Positions 1 through 8,018 of a DNA stretch of 64,000 nt are shown one piece after another (the stretch's first letter is position 1; the number at the start of each line of letters is the position of its first letter). The notes beneath the pieces are model-generated. The model saw nothing but the letters and a program-made list of their open reading frames with translations, searched no databases and had not been told where the DNA came from. Both the position numbers and the translations under genes were made by a program. This stretch comes from Echinicola shivajiensis (GTDB lineage: Bacteria; Bacteroidota; Bacteroidia; Cytophagales; Cyclobacteriaceae), in contig NZ_JAHHZM010000002.1 of assembly GCF_018642165.1 (NCBI RefSeq), positions 434,001 through 498,000 of the forward strand. Direction: 5' to 3'.

Positions 1-788
1 ATGGTAACCTTTTATATAGCCTGTATAGACAGCACTGTCTTTGCTGAAGATAGGTGTCTCAAAAAAGTCATCATTGGTAATATGGTAACTAGGGACTTCA
101 GTAGTTTGCTGACTATAAGTTTCCATGTTTTTAGGTGAAAAGTCTATAAGCATTTGGCCGTTTTTTCCTTCTTTGTAGAAAAGGGAGTTAAGTTGATCTT
201 CAGTTTGATAGATGATTTCACCTTTCTTCTTTTTGGATTTTACTTCTACAATAGTAAAAACCTTTCTGTTCATGATTAGCTTGTCTTTATCAAAGCTATA
301 AGTCCAGCCATTGCTGCCATCGGTTTTTAGCCAATTGCCCAGCAAGGATGGGGGAAAGGGAGAATCTACAATAGGCTGATCAGTCAAATGGATATCAAAG
401 ATTTTCCATTGATTTTCTAAGAAATCTATTTTTTCTGTTCCTTTTTCCAAAGGGGGGAAATACAGCACATATTGGTGTACACCTGATTCGTCCATAATGT
501 GCCTTTCGTTAAGCGCAATACCTTCAGATTTCTTCACATATAGGGGTTCTCCTCCTGCACTGTTTATAATACGGGTATCTGATGTACCGACGCTAATCCA
601 TCGGCCTGGGGGATAATTTACCTTAAAATGTAAGACAGTTGTAGTGTCCCGTAGCTCTAGGCTTGTAATTTTTACATTGGGAGCCGTGGTGACTTCAAAA
701 GGAGGGTTTTCAATAATCCTGTTTTGCGAAAATGATGTCAAATAACTTAGAACAATAAGTAATAAGGTTAAAAATAAGTTTTTCATAA
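1..788 (-). CDS. Secreted protein of unknown function, C-terminus cut by the window edge
   Basis: An open frame runs from an ATG at 788 leftwards off the window, giving about 262 residues with no stop. Residues 1 to about 20 form a signal peptide (MKNLFLTLLLIVLSYLTSFS then Q). The rest is a soluble beta-rich sequence with many Trp, Tyr and Phe residues. N-terminal regions of this kind precede a thioredoxin or hydrolase domain in some Bacteroidota secreted proteins, but that domain would lie outside the window, so no function is assigned. It is on the same strand as the ABC operon, 183 bases beyond that operon's last gene, and may or may not be co-transcribed. Confidence 0.6.
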
Positions 789-912
789 ATAAAATTTATT
801 GTTAAATAATGAAAGTAAAGGGCAAGGTAATAAAAGATATTGAGTTTTAATTAAAAACTTAGTTCAGGTTGAAAAGGCCTGATTTGCCCATTTGATTAAA
901 GCTTGAAGCTAT

Positions 913-931
913 TCGGGATTCCAAATCCCGA
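913..931. repeat. Short perfect inverted repeat between two genes
   Basis: Arms TCGGGATT and AATCCCGA (8 bp each) surround a 3-base loop in the spacer 789-971. No T-tract follows on either strand, so it is a poor intrinsic terminator. A diverged relative is visible near 4820-4845, where GAATT and AATTC flank TGT and the left flank is similar (GAAGCT, then TTCGG). It may be a small dispersed palindromic repeat. Confidence 0.45.
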
Positions 932-971
932 GCTGCTTATAAAGGGTCCTAAAAATTATAGCATGGCTCAA

Positions 972-1655
972 TCAATAGAGATTGACCTTGGAATTATTGT
1001 CTTTTTCGATATTAACTTGATTAGGAGCGTTTCTAATGGATAATTTACTTTTTTCCATTTTTAAATTAATAGAAGAAGTTATGTTTTGGAGATCAGCTTC
1101 TGCTTCATTTAATGATCCAGATATAGTATCAGTAAGGTTGATGTGATTTTTGGATTGCCCCGTTGCTGTAAGATCTAGCTTCTTCACTTTAAGATCGTGG
1201 TTCATATCCAATCTGCCTCCTCGATTTTCAATATTCAAGGCATCGTAATTACCATGGACTGATACAATACTGTTTTTATCCATATCAATATTTTCTAAGT
1301 TTTTTACATCAATTAATATAAACTGGGTAGGACTTTGCTCATTAGTTTTGCGACTGATAAAGCAGGTATCATTTTCTATCCAGACATGATGGTTTAATTC
1401 ACCACTTGAAACAGTATCTCTAAGACCTTTGAAAAGCACTTTAGAAGTTTCGCTTTTGGTAATGGTGATATTGGTTGGGGTTAACACTTTGATACTAGAA
1501 AAATGTTCAGCTAGCATCTGTTCTTTCAGTGGAACGATAGCACTATAATCCAATCCGGATTTTTTAGAATAATTATGAGCGATTACAATGCAAGTAGTTT
1601 GTAAAACAAAGGCAAATAGAACAAAGCCTAATAATATTTTATTGCTGGTTTTCAT
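972..1655 (-). CDS. DUF2807-like envelope protein
   Basis: 227 residues. Residues 1-26 are a signal peptide or membrane anchor; the remainder is a beta-helix-like series of short strands (for example INIENRGG-, LDLTATGQ- and SSINLKMEK-type segments). That pattern resembles the DUF2807 'head GIN' putative adhesin domain common in Bacteroidota. The start overlaps the end of the GntR gene by 17 bases, so it is the last gene of the ABC-exporter operon. Such proteins often sit beside YtrA-type regulators and exporters; what this one binds is unknown. Family assignment is by pattern, not by search. Confidence 0.6.
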   Translation of the reverse strand: MKTSNKILLGFVLFAFVLQTTCIVIAHNYSKKSGLDYSAIVPLKEQMLAEHFSSIKVLTPTNITITKSETSKVLFKGLRDTVSSGELNHHVWIENDTCFISRKTNEQSPTQFILIDVKNLENIDMDKNSIVSVHGNYDALNIENRGGRLDMNHDLKVKKLDLTATGQSKNHINLTDTISGSLNEAEADLQNITSSINLKMEKSKLSIRNAPNQVNIEKDNNSKVNLY

Positions 1656-2019
1656 TGGTAGTTTCTTTAAGAGCGTTTAAAAGTGGTTTTAGATCATCGT
1701 GGGACAACTGGAGCAATTTTACCTTATGTACCAGTAGGGGAAGTTCTTGTTGAAGAAATTCTTCCTTTTGTCTTTGATGGATTTTTAAGGCGGCTTTTTC
1801 GGCTACAAAGAAGCCTATTCCCCGCTTATTGTCCAGTATGCCCTGGTCTTGTAGAATAGAGTAGGTGCGCATAACGGTGTTTCGGTTTACCTCCATCTCC
1901 TCAGCCAATTCCCTGACAGAAGGCACGCGGTCTCCGGGAGCAAATTTCTTTTGCAAAATTTGCTCGCAAAGCCAATCGGCTATCTGGAGAAAGATATTTC
2001 TGGATTCGTTAAACTCCAT
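1639..2019 (-). CDS. GntR-family regulator, YtrA type
   Basis: 126 residues with a GntR winged helix at about 8-72: the FAPGDRVPSVRELAEEM segment leads into a helix-turn-helix NRNTVMRTY and the wing motif GIGFFV. The short C-terminal part (73-126) is helical with no ligand-binding domain, which is the YtrA subfamily build. YtrA-type regulators normally repress their own ABC-exporter operon. Here the gene comes after the ATPase and both permeases instead of first. Its start codon is one base from the upstream stop and lies 6 bases after a GGAGG. The likely operator is the palindrome at 4636-4655. Confidence 0.9.
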   Translation of the reverse strand: MEFNESRNIFLQIADWLCEQILQKKFAPGDRVPSVRELAEEMEVNRNTVMRTYSILQDQGILDNKRGIGFFVAEKAALKIHQRQKEEFLQQELPLLVHKVKLLQLSHDDLKPLLNALKETTNENQQ

Positions 2020-2020
2020 A

Positions 2021-2031
2021 TTATACCTCCT
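2021..2031 (-). promoter_or_regulatory. Shine-Dalgarno embedded in the stop region of permease copy 2
   Basis: On the minus strand GGAGG (2026-2030) followed by TATAAT leads to the GntR ATG at 2019. The last codons of the permease (GAG GTA TAA) supply it. Same layout as at 2915-2926. Confidence 0.7.
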
Positions 2032-2914
2032 TTTCTTTAAGTCGGAAATAGGCGATTATCCAGCAGATGATTGGAAAACAAATTAATACGATTGCTCCCC
2101 CTAATTCAGTTAAGGGAATTTCTGAATTGAAAAGAGGAATTTTTGGATGTTTATAATTTGTCATACCATTCCAAACACCTCCTTCAACTGAATTAAGGAT
2201 TCGAAATATCAGTAAGATTAGAAAAACATATGTGAAATAAAGGAGTATGGCTGATAGGGGGCCTTTAATTATATTCCATTTTCCGAATAAAGTCCCTGTC
2301 ATAAAAAGATAGGAAAGTCCAGTCATTCCCATTGCAACAATACCAAATATTCCTTTTTCAAAGTATGGATTTGGAAACATTGCAAAAAAAGAAAAATACT
2401 CAATTTCTATACCACTGACTCCTGGGACTACAGAATCAAAATATTCTGAGTTTACTCCCTTGTATAGCCATATAGTGAGATTGACACTCAGTTTGAATAT
2501 AATAGGATAAAAGATGGCGAATAGTAGGAGCCTTAATATCCATTGCGCTAAGAATTTTTCGAAAGCAGATGCAGGTAATGAAAGATAACTAATCGTGGAA
2601 TAATGATTTTCCAGTCCCGGAAAACTTTTACAGGTAATTAAAGTTCCAAAAATAAAATATCCCAATAAGAAGGAAGCAAGATAACTCTCAACTTTCCATT
2701 TGTAATCGGTCGAAGAGTAATTCTCGGGATTATTCGGCCAGATAAACCAATGAACAAGACCAATGGCCAACATCACTACAGGTATAATAGCAATATAATA
2801 AAGCCGATTATTATTGAAATCGTACTTTAACAACTTCAAGAACCTGTTTAAGCTAAAGATTTCATGTTGCCTTTTGGGATAGACTGGTGCTAAGTTATGC
2901 TTATTGTTTTCCAT
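2021..2914 (-). CDS. ABC exporter permease subunit, copy 2
   Basis: 297 residues from the ATG at 2914 (MENNKHN...). A longer reading frame to 2968 exists, but 2914 is preferred because a GGAGG lies 6 bases upstream and the preceding gene stops at 2916-2918. About six membrane segments are visible, beginning near residue 38. Residues about 22-50 nearly repeat the same part of the upstream permease (shared LLKYDFNNNRLYYIA), so the two are tandem paralogues. Likely forms a heterodimeric ABC-2-like exporter with the ATPase at 3784-4620. Substrate unknown. Confidence 0.8.
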   Translation of the reverse strand: MENNKHNLAPVYPKRQHEIFSLNRFLKLLKYDFNNNRLYYIAIIPVVMLAIGLVHWFIWPNNPENYSSTDYKWKVESYLASFLLGYFIFGTLITCKSFPGLENHYSTISYLSLPASAFEKFLAQWILRLLLFAIFYPIIFKLSVNLTIWLYKGVNSEYFDSVVPGVSGIEIEYFSFFAMFPNPYFEKGIFGIVAMGMTGLSYLFMTGTLFGKWNIIKGPLSAILLYFTYVFLILLIFRILNSVEGGVWNGMTNYKHPKIPLFNSEIPLTELGGAIVLICFPIICWIIAYFRLKEKEV

Positions 2915-2926
2915 TTTATACCTCCA
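2915..2926 (-). promoter_or_regulatory. Shine-Dalgarno embedded in the stop region of permease copy 1
   Basis: Reading the minus strand, GGAGG (2921-2925) precedes the ATG at 2914 by 6 bases, and the upstream stop TAA lies within this spacer. The same arrangement recurs at 2021-2031 before the GntR gene. It decides the start of permease copy 2 and suggests translational coupling. Confidence 0.7.
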
Positions 2927-3791
2927 GTTCTTTAAGTCTGAAATAAGCCGTAATCCATGAGCTGACACAAAAAAGTGAACCTAATACCAATGTAGTAAGG
3001 GAAATTAATTCGACCTTTTCATCAAAGAATATCGGTTTGTCAACCTTTAAATTGATAGACCAAAACTTCAGGGAAGATGGATTTAAAATATTAGATAAAA
3101 TGGTGAGGTATAATAGAATCAATAATAATAATCCTATTATACTTAGTGGACCCAGTAATAAATTCCATTTTTTAAATATGGTACTTCCAAAAAACAATAA
3201 GGATACTCCTAGACCGTATACGATACAAAGCCACATTGTTGTCAGTGTAGGTTGATTGGTTTTTCCTACAAAATCAGTAAAGGTAAATCTTTCTATCTGT
3301 GGTAGTAAAGTGGCTTTAAAGCCTTTTGAGGAGACATAATACTCGTGTAAAGTAACATAACTATCAGCGGTTAGATTTGCTGTGAATTTGAAAAGCAACG
3401 GGTAAAGAATAATAAATAGAAATACCCTAAAGGACCATTGGACTATGAACTTTTCAAAATTTGATGCAGGTATTAGTAAATATTTTATTGTTTGTCGCTC
3501 ATTTTTTAACCCAGGAAAACTATTTCCCACTATGATTATTCCAAAAAATACATAACCAAGGATAAAGAAAGGAGTGAAATTTCTACTCTCAAAAATAATT
3601 GATGTTCCCGAATATCCATTTTTTGTTATATCTCCGGGAAATATCATCCATAAAATTATACTTATAGCCAACATTGCTACAGGAATAGTAGCGATATAGT
3701 AAAGCCGGTTATTATTGAAATCGTACTTTAGTAGTTTCCAGAACCTGCTTAAGCTGAATGTTTCATTTTTTGAGTTCATGGGCTTAGGCAT
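2916..3791 (-). CDS. ABC exporter permease subunit, copy 1
   Basis: 291 residues, about six transmembrane segments, starting at ATG 3791 inside the end of the ATPase gene; a second ATG at 3779 (MNSKNET...) is also possible. The N-terminus (SRFWKLLKYDFNNNRLYYIA) matches the following permease closely while the rest has diverged, indicating an old duplication with a conserved cytoplasmic entry segment. The C-terminus ends KELEV, whose last codons GAG GTA TAA also provide the Shine-Dalgarno for the next gene. Inferred to pair with the ATPase and copy 2. Confidence 0.8.
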   Translation of the reverse strand: MPKPMNSKNETFSLSRFWKLLKYDFNNNRLYYIATIPVAMLAISIILWMIFPGDITKNGYSGTSIIFESRNFTPFFILGYVFFGIIIVGNSFPGLKNERQTIKYLLIPASNFEKFIVQWSFRVFLFIILYPLLFKFTANLTADSYVTLHEYYVSSKGFKATLLPQIERFTFTDFVGKTNQPTLTTMWLCIVYGLGVSLLFFGSTIFKKWNLLLGPLSIIGLLLLILLYLTILSNILNPSSLKFWSINLKVDKPIFFDEKVELISLTTLVLGSLFCVSSWITAYFRLKELEV

Positions 3792-4620
3792 TGACAGGTT
3801 TAAGATTGACCAATTGTTTATTGATTACTGCATTGAAGAGGAGCTCCAGAGAAACTTGTGATGGATGTTGTCCTGAAATCAGCGGTTTGATATAATGGTA
3901 ACCACCCATATTTTTTTCTGCGTAGATACTGCCTTGATCTGCTTGTGGAGCAAAGCCAAAGTACCAGCGATCACTGATGGTAAGCATATCCTCATCAAAA
4001 ATCACCTTGCCATCATCGATCATAACGACCCTATCAATTAGGTTCTCCACATCTTTCACTTGATGGGTACTGATGATAATGGTTTGGTCTTCCTGAATAT
4101 TGGCAGTGACCAGTTTTCTGAATAGGCTTTTGGAAGGAATATCCAAACCATTGGTAGGCTCATCCAATAGCAGTAGCTTACAGTTGGAGGAAAGGGCAAA
4201 AGCTATAAGGAACTTTTTCCTCTGTCCATAGGACATTCTACCGAGTTTTTTGTCCCTTGGAAGATTGAATTCATCCAACAGCTTATCCAGTTTTTCATGA
4301 TCAAAGCGTGGGTAAAAAGATGCCAACGATTTGGTGTACTTTTTCATACTGGTCCTTTCTGGTAAAAAGTTTTCCTCTGGCAAAAGAATCAATTCTTCCA
4401 AAAACAGTGGTGAACGGTCAAACGGAGTGAATCCATTGATATTGATCGAACCGGAATGCGGTTTTAAAAGTCCGCTGAGCAGTCTTAAAAGTGTAGACTT
4501 TCCTGCGCCATTTTTTCCTAAAAGGCCTATTACCTGTCCTGGATGGACTTCCCAGTCCATTTGATTGAAAAGTTGAGTTTGCTTTTTGTGGGCAAAGCTC
4601 ATGTTGTTTAACAAAATCAT
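3784..4620 (-). CDS. ABC transporter ATP-binding protein (YtrB-like)
   Basis: 278 residues. Walker A G35-S42 (GKNGAGKS), signature MSYGQRK at 129-135, Walker B LLLLDEP at 149-155 with catalytic Glu, and the switch His in ISTHQ (H186) are all present. The Q-loop position reads LPEEN, Glu in place of the usual Gln. The tail after about residue 215 is not part of the ATPase core. It is the first gene of a five-gene minus-strand operon with two permeases and a GntR regulator, the composition of YtrA-linked exporters. Likely an antibiotic- or envelope-stress-responsive efflux system; substrate not inferable. Confidence 0.92.
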   Translation of the reverse strand: MILLNNMSFAHKKQTQLFNQMDWEVHPGQVIGLLGKNGAGKSTLLRLLSGLLKPHSGSININGFTPFDRSPLFLEELILLPEENFLPERTSMKKYTKSLASFYPRFDHEKLDKLLDEFNLPRDKKLGRMSYGQRKKFLIAFALSSNCKLLLLDEPTNGLDIPSKSLFRKLVTANIQEDQTIIISTHQVKDVENLIDRVVMIDDGKVIFDEDMLTISDRWYFGFAPQADQGSIYAEKNMGGYHYIKPLISGQHPSQVSLELLFNAVINKQLVNLKPVNA

Positions 4621-4635
4621 ACTCTAGTGTTTTAG

Positions 4636-4655
4636 TGTCATAGTGTATTATGACA
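4636..4655 (-). promoter_or_regulatory. Palindromic operator candidate for the GntR/ABC operon
   Basis: TGTCATA, a 6-base spacer, then TATGACA: a perfect 7-bp inverted repeat ending 16 bases upstream of the ATPase start. The flanking AGTGT half-sites recall the AGTGTA-type boxes of YtrA regulators. Probably the binding site of the regulator encoded at 1639-2019; inferred from position and symmetry. Confidence 0.55.
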
Positions 4656-4708
4656 GTAAATAAATAACTAAAAAACTATTAATACAAGGAAAGGGAGAAA
4701 AAAGTTGC

Positions 4709-4764
4709 AAGTATTTAGTACTAAGTATCAGGTATCAAGTACAAAGTATGGAGTGCGAAGTAAA
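4709..4764. repeat. Degenerate 7-bp tandem repeat, eight units
   Basis: Eight consecutive heptamers fit the pattern A-A-G-T-A-Y-N: aagtatt, tagtact, aagtatc, aggtatc, aagtaca, aagtatg, gagtgcg, aagtaaa. The period is exact over 56 bases with no indels. It lies in the non-coding spacer between the ABC operon and the end of the cobalamin operon. No ORF or terminator explains it. Confidence 0.7.
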
Positions 4765-4872
4765 CACAAAGAGAAAAGAGCCTAGAGAAAAGATGTAAGA
4801 AAAATGAAACTGATCAGTCAGAAGCTGTTCGGAATTTGTAATTCTGCCCACTTTATTAGGGGATTTGTTAGT

Positions 4873-5421
4873 CTAAATAGATTGCACGTTTTCTAATTGA
4901 AGCTTGATTATTTCTCCATAATCCACTTTCAGGTCAAAGGAATCCTTTAGTGCGATATTATTTACATATGCATGAATTGCCCTTATGGGGCCGGCATGGG
5001 TGACTATGGCTATAGGACCAGCAGGTAATTTGTTCAGATCATTCAAAAAATCAATTCCTCTGGCAGAGAGCTCATGATAGGATTCTCCGTTGGGGCAGGA
5101 GGTGTGAACAAAATCTGACATCCAAGGATTCAGCTCCTTTTCAGGAATTTCATTCCAAGGCTTCATTTCCCAATCTCCAAAATCTAGCTCCATAAGCCTT
5201 TGGTCTTCCTTGATATGATTCCCAAAGAGTCCGATGGCCAATTCTTTGCACCTTTTTAAAGGGCTGGAAAAGACTGATTGGAAATTGATATTCTTGGGGA
5301 TATTTTTCCTGACAGCTGTTAATTCCTTTTCAAAACTACTTGCCAAAGGCAAGTCTGTTTGACCATAGCAAATACCTTTTTCTATCGCTGGCCGGGTGTG
5401 ACGGATCAGGAAAATTTCCAT
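4873..5421 (-). CDS. cobC: Alpha-ribazole phosphatase-like histidine phosphatase (CobC)
   Basis: 182 residues. The phosphate-accepting His is H8 in LIRHTRP, followed by YGQTDLPL, SSPLKRC and the acidic ELDFGDWE segment, then a second catalytic His in VTHAGPIRAI. This is the histidine phosphatase fold. The gene overlaps cobS by 16 bases and closes the cobalamin operon, which supports dephosphorylation of alpha-ribazole phosphate or adenosylcobalamin 5'-phosphate rather than a general phosphatase role. The length is a little short of typical CobC but complete. Confidence 0.85.
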   Translation of the reverse strand: MEIFLIRHTRPAIEKGICYGQTDLPLASSFEKELTAVRKNIPKNINFQSVFSSPLKRCKELAIGLFGNHIKEDQRLMELDFGDWEMKPWNEIPEKELNPWMSDFVHTSCPNGESYHELSARGIDFLNDLNKLPAGPIAIVTHAGPIRAIHAYVNNIALKDSFDLKVDYGEIIKLQLENVQSI

Positions 5422-6212
5422 ATGATCAAAAGACTCAGATAAAAGATTACCTCAGTGATCTGCTGTACAGCGCCTAAGGTGTCGCCAGTAAAACCACCAA
5501 TCCACTTATTGAACCATCTTCCCAACCACCATTTGGTGATAAAACAGGGGATTAAGACCAAGAATACCGCATAGCTCTGGAATAGAGCTAAGGGCAAGAG
5601 TCCTGTAATAGTGGCCACAAATAGGTCCAAATTATTGATCTTTTCCTTAGCCATTGGTTTGGATTTGCTGCCTATTTTATCATTTAGTTTGGCGTATTGG
5701 TGGGTTTTGAAGAAAGTCAAAGCCATAAACCTACTAACAGCGTGACCCGAAATAAAACAAGCTAATAAGGACTGGTAAAATTCAAAGGAGTAAGCATTTC
5801 CCTTTGCCCAATCCACTAATTCCATCAAAGCTAAAAACTTTATGGGTAAAAGTATCAAAAGTCCAAGTACCCCATAAGTGCCCAGGCGGCTATCCTTCAT
5901 GATGGTAAGGATCTTTTCCTTGGTCCATCCACCTCCAAACCCATCAAGTGTATCTGCAAATCCATCTTCATGAAATGCCCCAGTCAGGAGCATACTGATT
6001 CCCATGGAGAGGAAAATTGTAATTTGAACGGAAAGAAAATTCAAAAATATTAGGACTATCAAGCCAGAAAGCCCTCCAACAATCCACCCTATTAAGGGAA
6101 AATATTTTCTGGATAAAGTCAGATACTCCTCGGAGTGATCTACCCAACTTGGGCATGGGATACGGGTATAAAACATAACCGCAGTAAAGAAAGCCTGTAT
6201 CTCTTTCTTCAT
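5406..6212 (-). CDS. cobS: Adenosylcobinamide-GDP ribazoletransferase (CobS)
   Basis: 268 residues, integral membrane. The family motif AFHEDGFADTLDGFGGG, with its cluster of metal-binding acidic residues, is at about 79-95, with about six hydrophobic segments around it. CobS joins adenosylcobinamide-GDP to alpha-ribazole (phosphate) at the inner membrane, the last assembly step. Position between cobT (33-base gap) and cobC (overlap) fits a single transcript. Confidence 0.95.
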   Translation of the reverse strand: MKKEIQAFFTAVMFYTRIPCPSWVDHSEEYLTLSRKYFPLIGWIVGGLSGLIVLIFLNFLSVQITIFLSMGISMLLTGAFHEDGFADTLDGFGGGWTKEKILTIMKDSRLGTYGVLGLLILLPIKFLALMELVDWAKGNAYSFEFYQSLLACFISGHAVSRFMALTFFKTHQYAKLNDKIGSKSKPMAKEKINNLDLFVATITGLLPLALFQSYAVFLVLIPCFITKWWLGRWFNKWIGGFTGDTLGAVQQITEVIFYLSLLIIWKFS

Positions 6213-6245
6213 AAGATATAATTAAATAGTGTACTAAATTAAACC

Positions 6246-7286
6246 CTATGCCTGGCTTACACCGGCACTTTCAAAACTGGCCATTTCATTTAAAAAGGTA
6301 CAAGAAGCAGCAATAACAGGATAAGCAACAGCAGCTCCTGATCCCTCACCAAGCCTCATTCCTAAGTTTAAAACAGGCTTAGCCTTTAAATGTTTTAACA
6401 TTGCTCGGTGACCCTTTTCTTCAGAACAATGGGTGAATAAAGAATAGGATAATACATTAGGGTTGATCTTATTTGCAATCAATAATGCGGCAGTTGAAAT
6501 AAAGCCATCTACCAGAATAATCATTCTCTTCTCAGCAGCTTTTAACATGCCCCCACATATTTGTGCAATTTCGAACCCTCCAAAAGTAATTAAAATTGAC
6601 AAAGGATCATCGCTAGTAGGGTGAAAATCAATGGCTTTTTTCAGTGTTTCAAATTTTTTCTTGAATTGTTCAGGATTGGTTCCTGTACCTAGGCCTACAC
6701 AGTCTTCAAGAGGTAGCTTACAAATGGCCTGCATGATCAAAGCTGCAGATGAACTATTACCAATGCCCATTTCTCCAAATCCAATGATGTTGGTGCCATT
6801 ATTGAAAGCTTCTTCTACCAAATCAGCTCCCTTGGTTAATGCCATTTGAGCCTCAGGCTCAGTCATGGCAGGCTCCAGAAGGTAATTTTTTGTGCCAAAC
6901 GCGATTTTCGCATCAATCAGCCCAGGTGTTTTTTCAAAGTCATGGTTGACACCTGCATCGATGACCTTTACTTCGATATTGTTTTGTTGGGCCAACACAT
7001 TTACAGCTGCTTTTCCAGAAAGAAAATTCAAGACCATCTGGAAGGTTACCTCCTGTGGGTAGGGGTTGACCAATCCTTCTTTGGCAATGCCATGATCTCC
7101 TGCAAAAACTAGGATTTGTGGCTTTTTGAGTATTGGACTGGTACTTTGCTGAATCATCCCAATCTGCAAGGCCAGCTCTTCCAATAGCCCCAAAGAGCCA
7201 ATGGGCTTTGTTTTTTGATCAATCTTTTGTTGAAGTCTATCCTTTAATTGAGGGTTTTCAATTTTTTCAATTTGGAATTGAAGCAT
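6246..7286 (-). CDS. cobT: Nicotinate-nucleotide-dimethylbenzimidazole phosphoribosyltransferase (CobT)
   Basis: 346 residues, standard length. Visible family segments are FAGDHGIAKEGLVNPYP, GEMGIGNSSSAAL and the C-terminal LGEGSGAA containing the catalytic-base Glu (E314). CobT activates the lower-ligand base by making alpha-ribazole phosphate from nicotinate mononucleotide. No benzimidazole synthesis gene (bluB, bza) is in the window, so the base is probably acquired from outside or made elsewhere. The ATG overlaps the stop of the PP-loop gene by one base. Confidence 0.96.
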   Translation of the reverse strand: MLQFQIEKIENPQLKDRLQQKIDQKTKPIGSLGLLEELALQIGMIQQSTSPILKKPQILVFAGDHGIAKEGLVNPYPQEVTFQMVLNFLSGKAAVNVLAQQNNIEVKVIDAGVNHDFEKTPGLIDAKIAFGTKNYLLEPAMTEPEAQMALTKGADLVEEAFNNGTNIIGFGEMGIGNSSSAALIMQAICKLPLEDCVGLGTGTNPEQFKKKFETLKKAIDFHPTSDDPLSILITFGGFEIAQICGGMLKAAEKRMIILVDGFISTAALLIANKINPNVLSYSLFTHCSEEKGHRAMLKHLKAKPVLNLGMRLGEGSGAAVAYPVIAASCTFLNEMASFESAGVSQA

Positions 7287-8017
7287 CAGCTTTTGGGAAT
7301 TAGGTCTAAATAATGAAATCCTGACAATTGTGGTTTGTCTTGCTCTTTAGGCAGACAGCTATCATTGAGGTCCTTTGGACTTTCGTAGCTTCGGAAAATC
7401 TTTTCTCCCAACTCAAATTCAATTGGGTGGTCAAAAATAGGACCGTCAAAAACAAAGGTGTGAAACTCTCCATTTTCTCCGCATGGGTCTACTGATGAAG
7501 GGAGCTCTTTCAAGAAATCTTGATCGATCACTTTTCCTACAAATTCTGCAGGCAAAAGATCGGCTTTGGCACAGACAACAATAGTTTTGAACCCTAGGTC
7601 CAAAAATTCCTGTATAAGGTTCTTTGTGTCTTTTTTCCAAAGCGGAAAGTGACCTTTGAGGCCTATTTCTGCCAAGCGTTCCTCACGGTATTTTTTTAAG
7701 TCTTCCAAAAAGATGTCGCCAAAAATGCTATGACTGATATTTTGCTCTTTTAGTGGTTCAAGACTTTCTCTCATTATCCTGTCATAGTCTGACATGCTGG
7801 GCATTTCTGGTAATCTAATTTCCTGAATGGGAAGACCTAAGGATTTGCCTTGGGCATATAATAAATCTTTTCGAACCCCATGCATGGATATTCGGTCAAA
7901 TTGGGCATTGACTGTAGTCATTAGTGAGCTTACCTCAAATTCCTTTTCCTGAAGAATATGATATAAGGCCAATGCACTGTCTTTGCCACCGCTCCAATTA
8001 AATATGCTTTTTATCAT
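7286..8017 (-). CDS. PP-loop ATPase of the Dph6/diphthine-ammonia ligase-like family, in the cobalamin operon
   Basis: 243 residues. The N-terminal PP-loop SGGKDS (9-14) shows an ATP pyrophosphatase of the adenine-nucleotide alpha-hydrolase superfamily, and the PCGENGEFHTFVFDGPIF segment is typical of the Dph6-related group. Diphthamide occurs only in archaeal and eukaryotic EF2, so the automatic name 'diphthine-ammonia ligase' cannot be literal. Tight packing between cobU and cobT (1-base gap one side, overlap the other) implies a role in corrinoid salvage, perhaps an ATP-dependent amidation or a ligand-base reaction. That role is inference. Confidence 0.85.
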   Translation of the reverse strand: MIKSIFNWSGGKDSALALYHILQEKEFEVSSLMTTVNAQFDRISMHGVRKDLLYAQGKSLGLPIQEIRLPEMPSMSDYDRIMRESLEPLKEQNISHSIFGDIFLEDLKKYREERLAEIGLKGHFPLWKKDTKNLIQEFLDLGFKTIVVCAKADLLPAEFVGKVIDQDFLKELPSSVDPCGENGEFHTFVFDGPIFDHPIEFELGEKIFRSYESPKDLNDSCLPKEQDKPQLSGFHYLDLIPKS

Positions 8018-8018
8018 C

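Noticed and set aside
2915-2968. N-terminal extension of permease copy 2
   Set aside because: It overlaps the previous gene, and the ATG at 2914 has a GGAGG six bases upstream.
4709-4764. CRISPR array
   Set aside because: Units are 7 bp with no spacers and no cas genes are present.
7286-8017. Literal diphthine-ammonia ligase function
   Set aside because: Diphthamide is made only in archaea and eukaryotes; context is cobalamin salvage.
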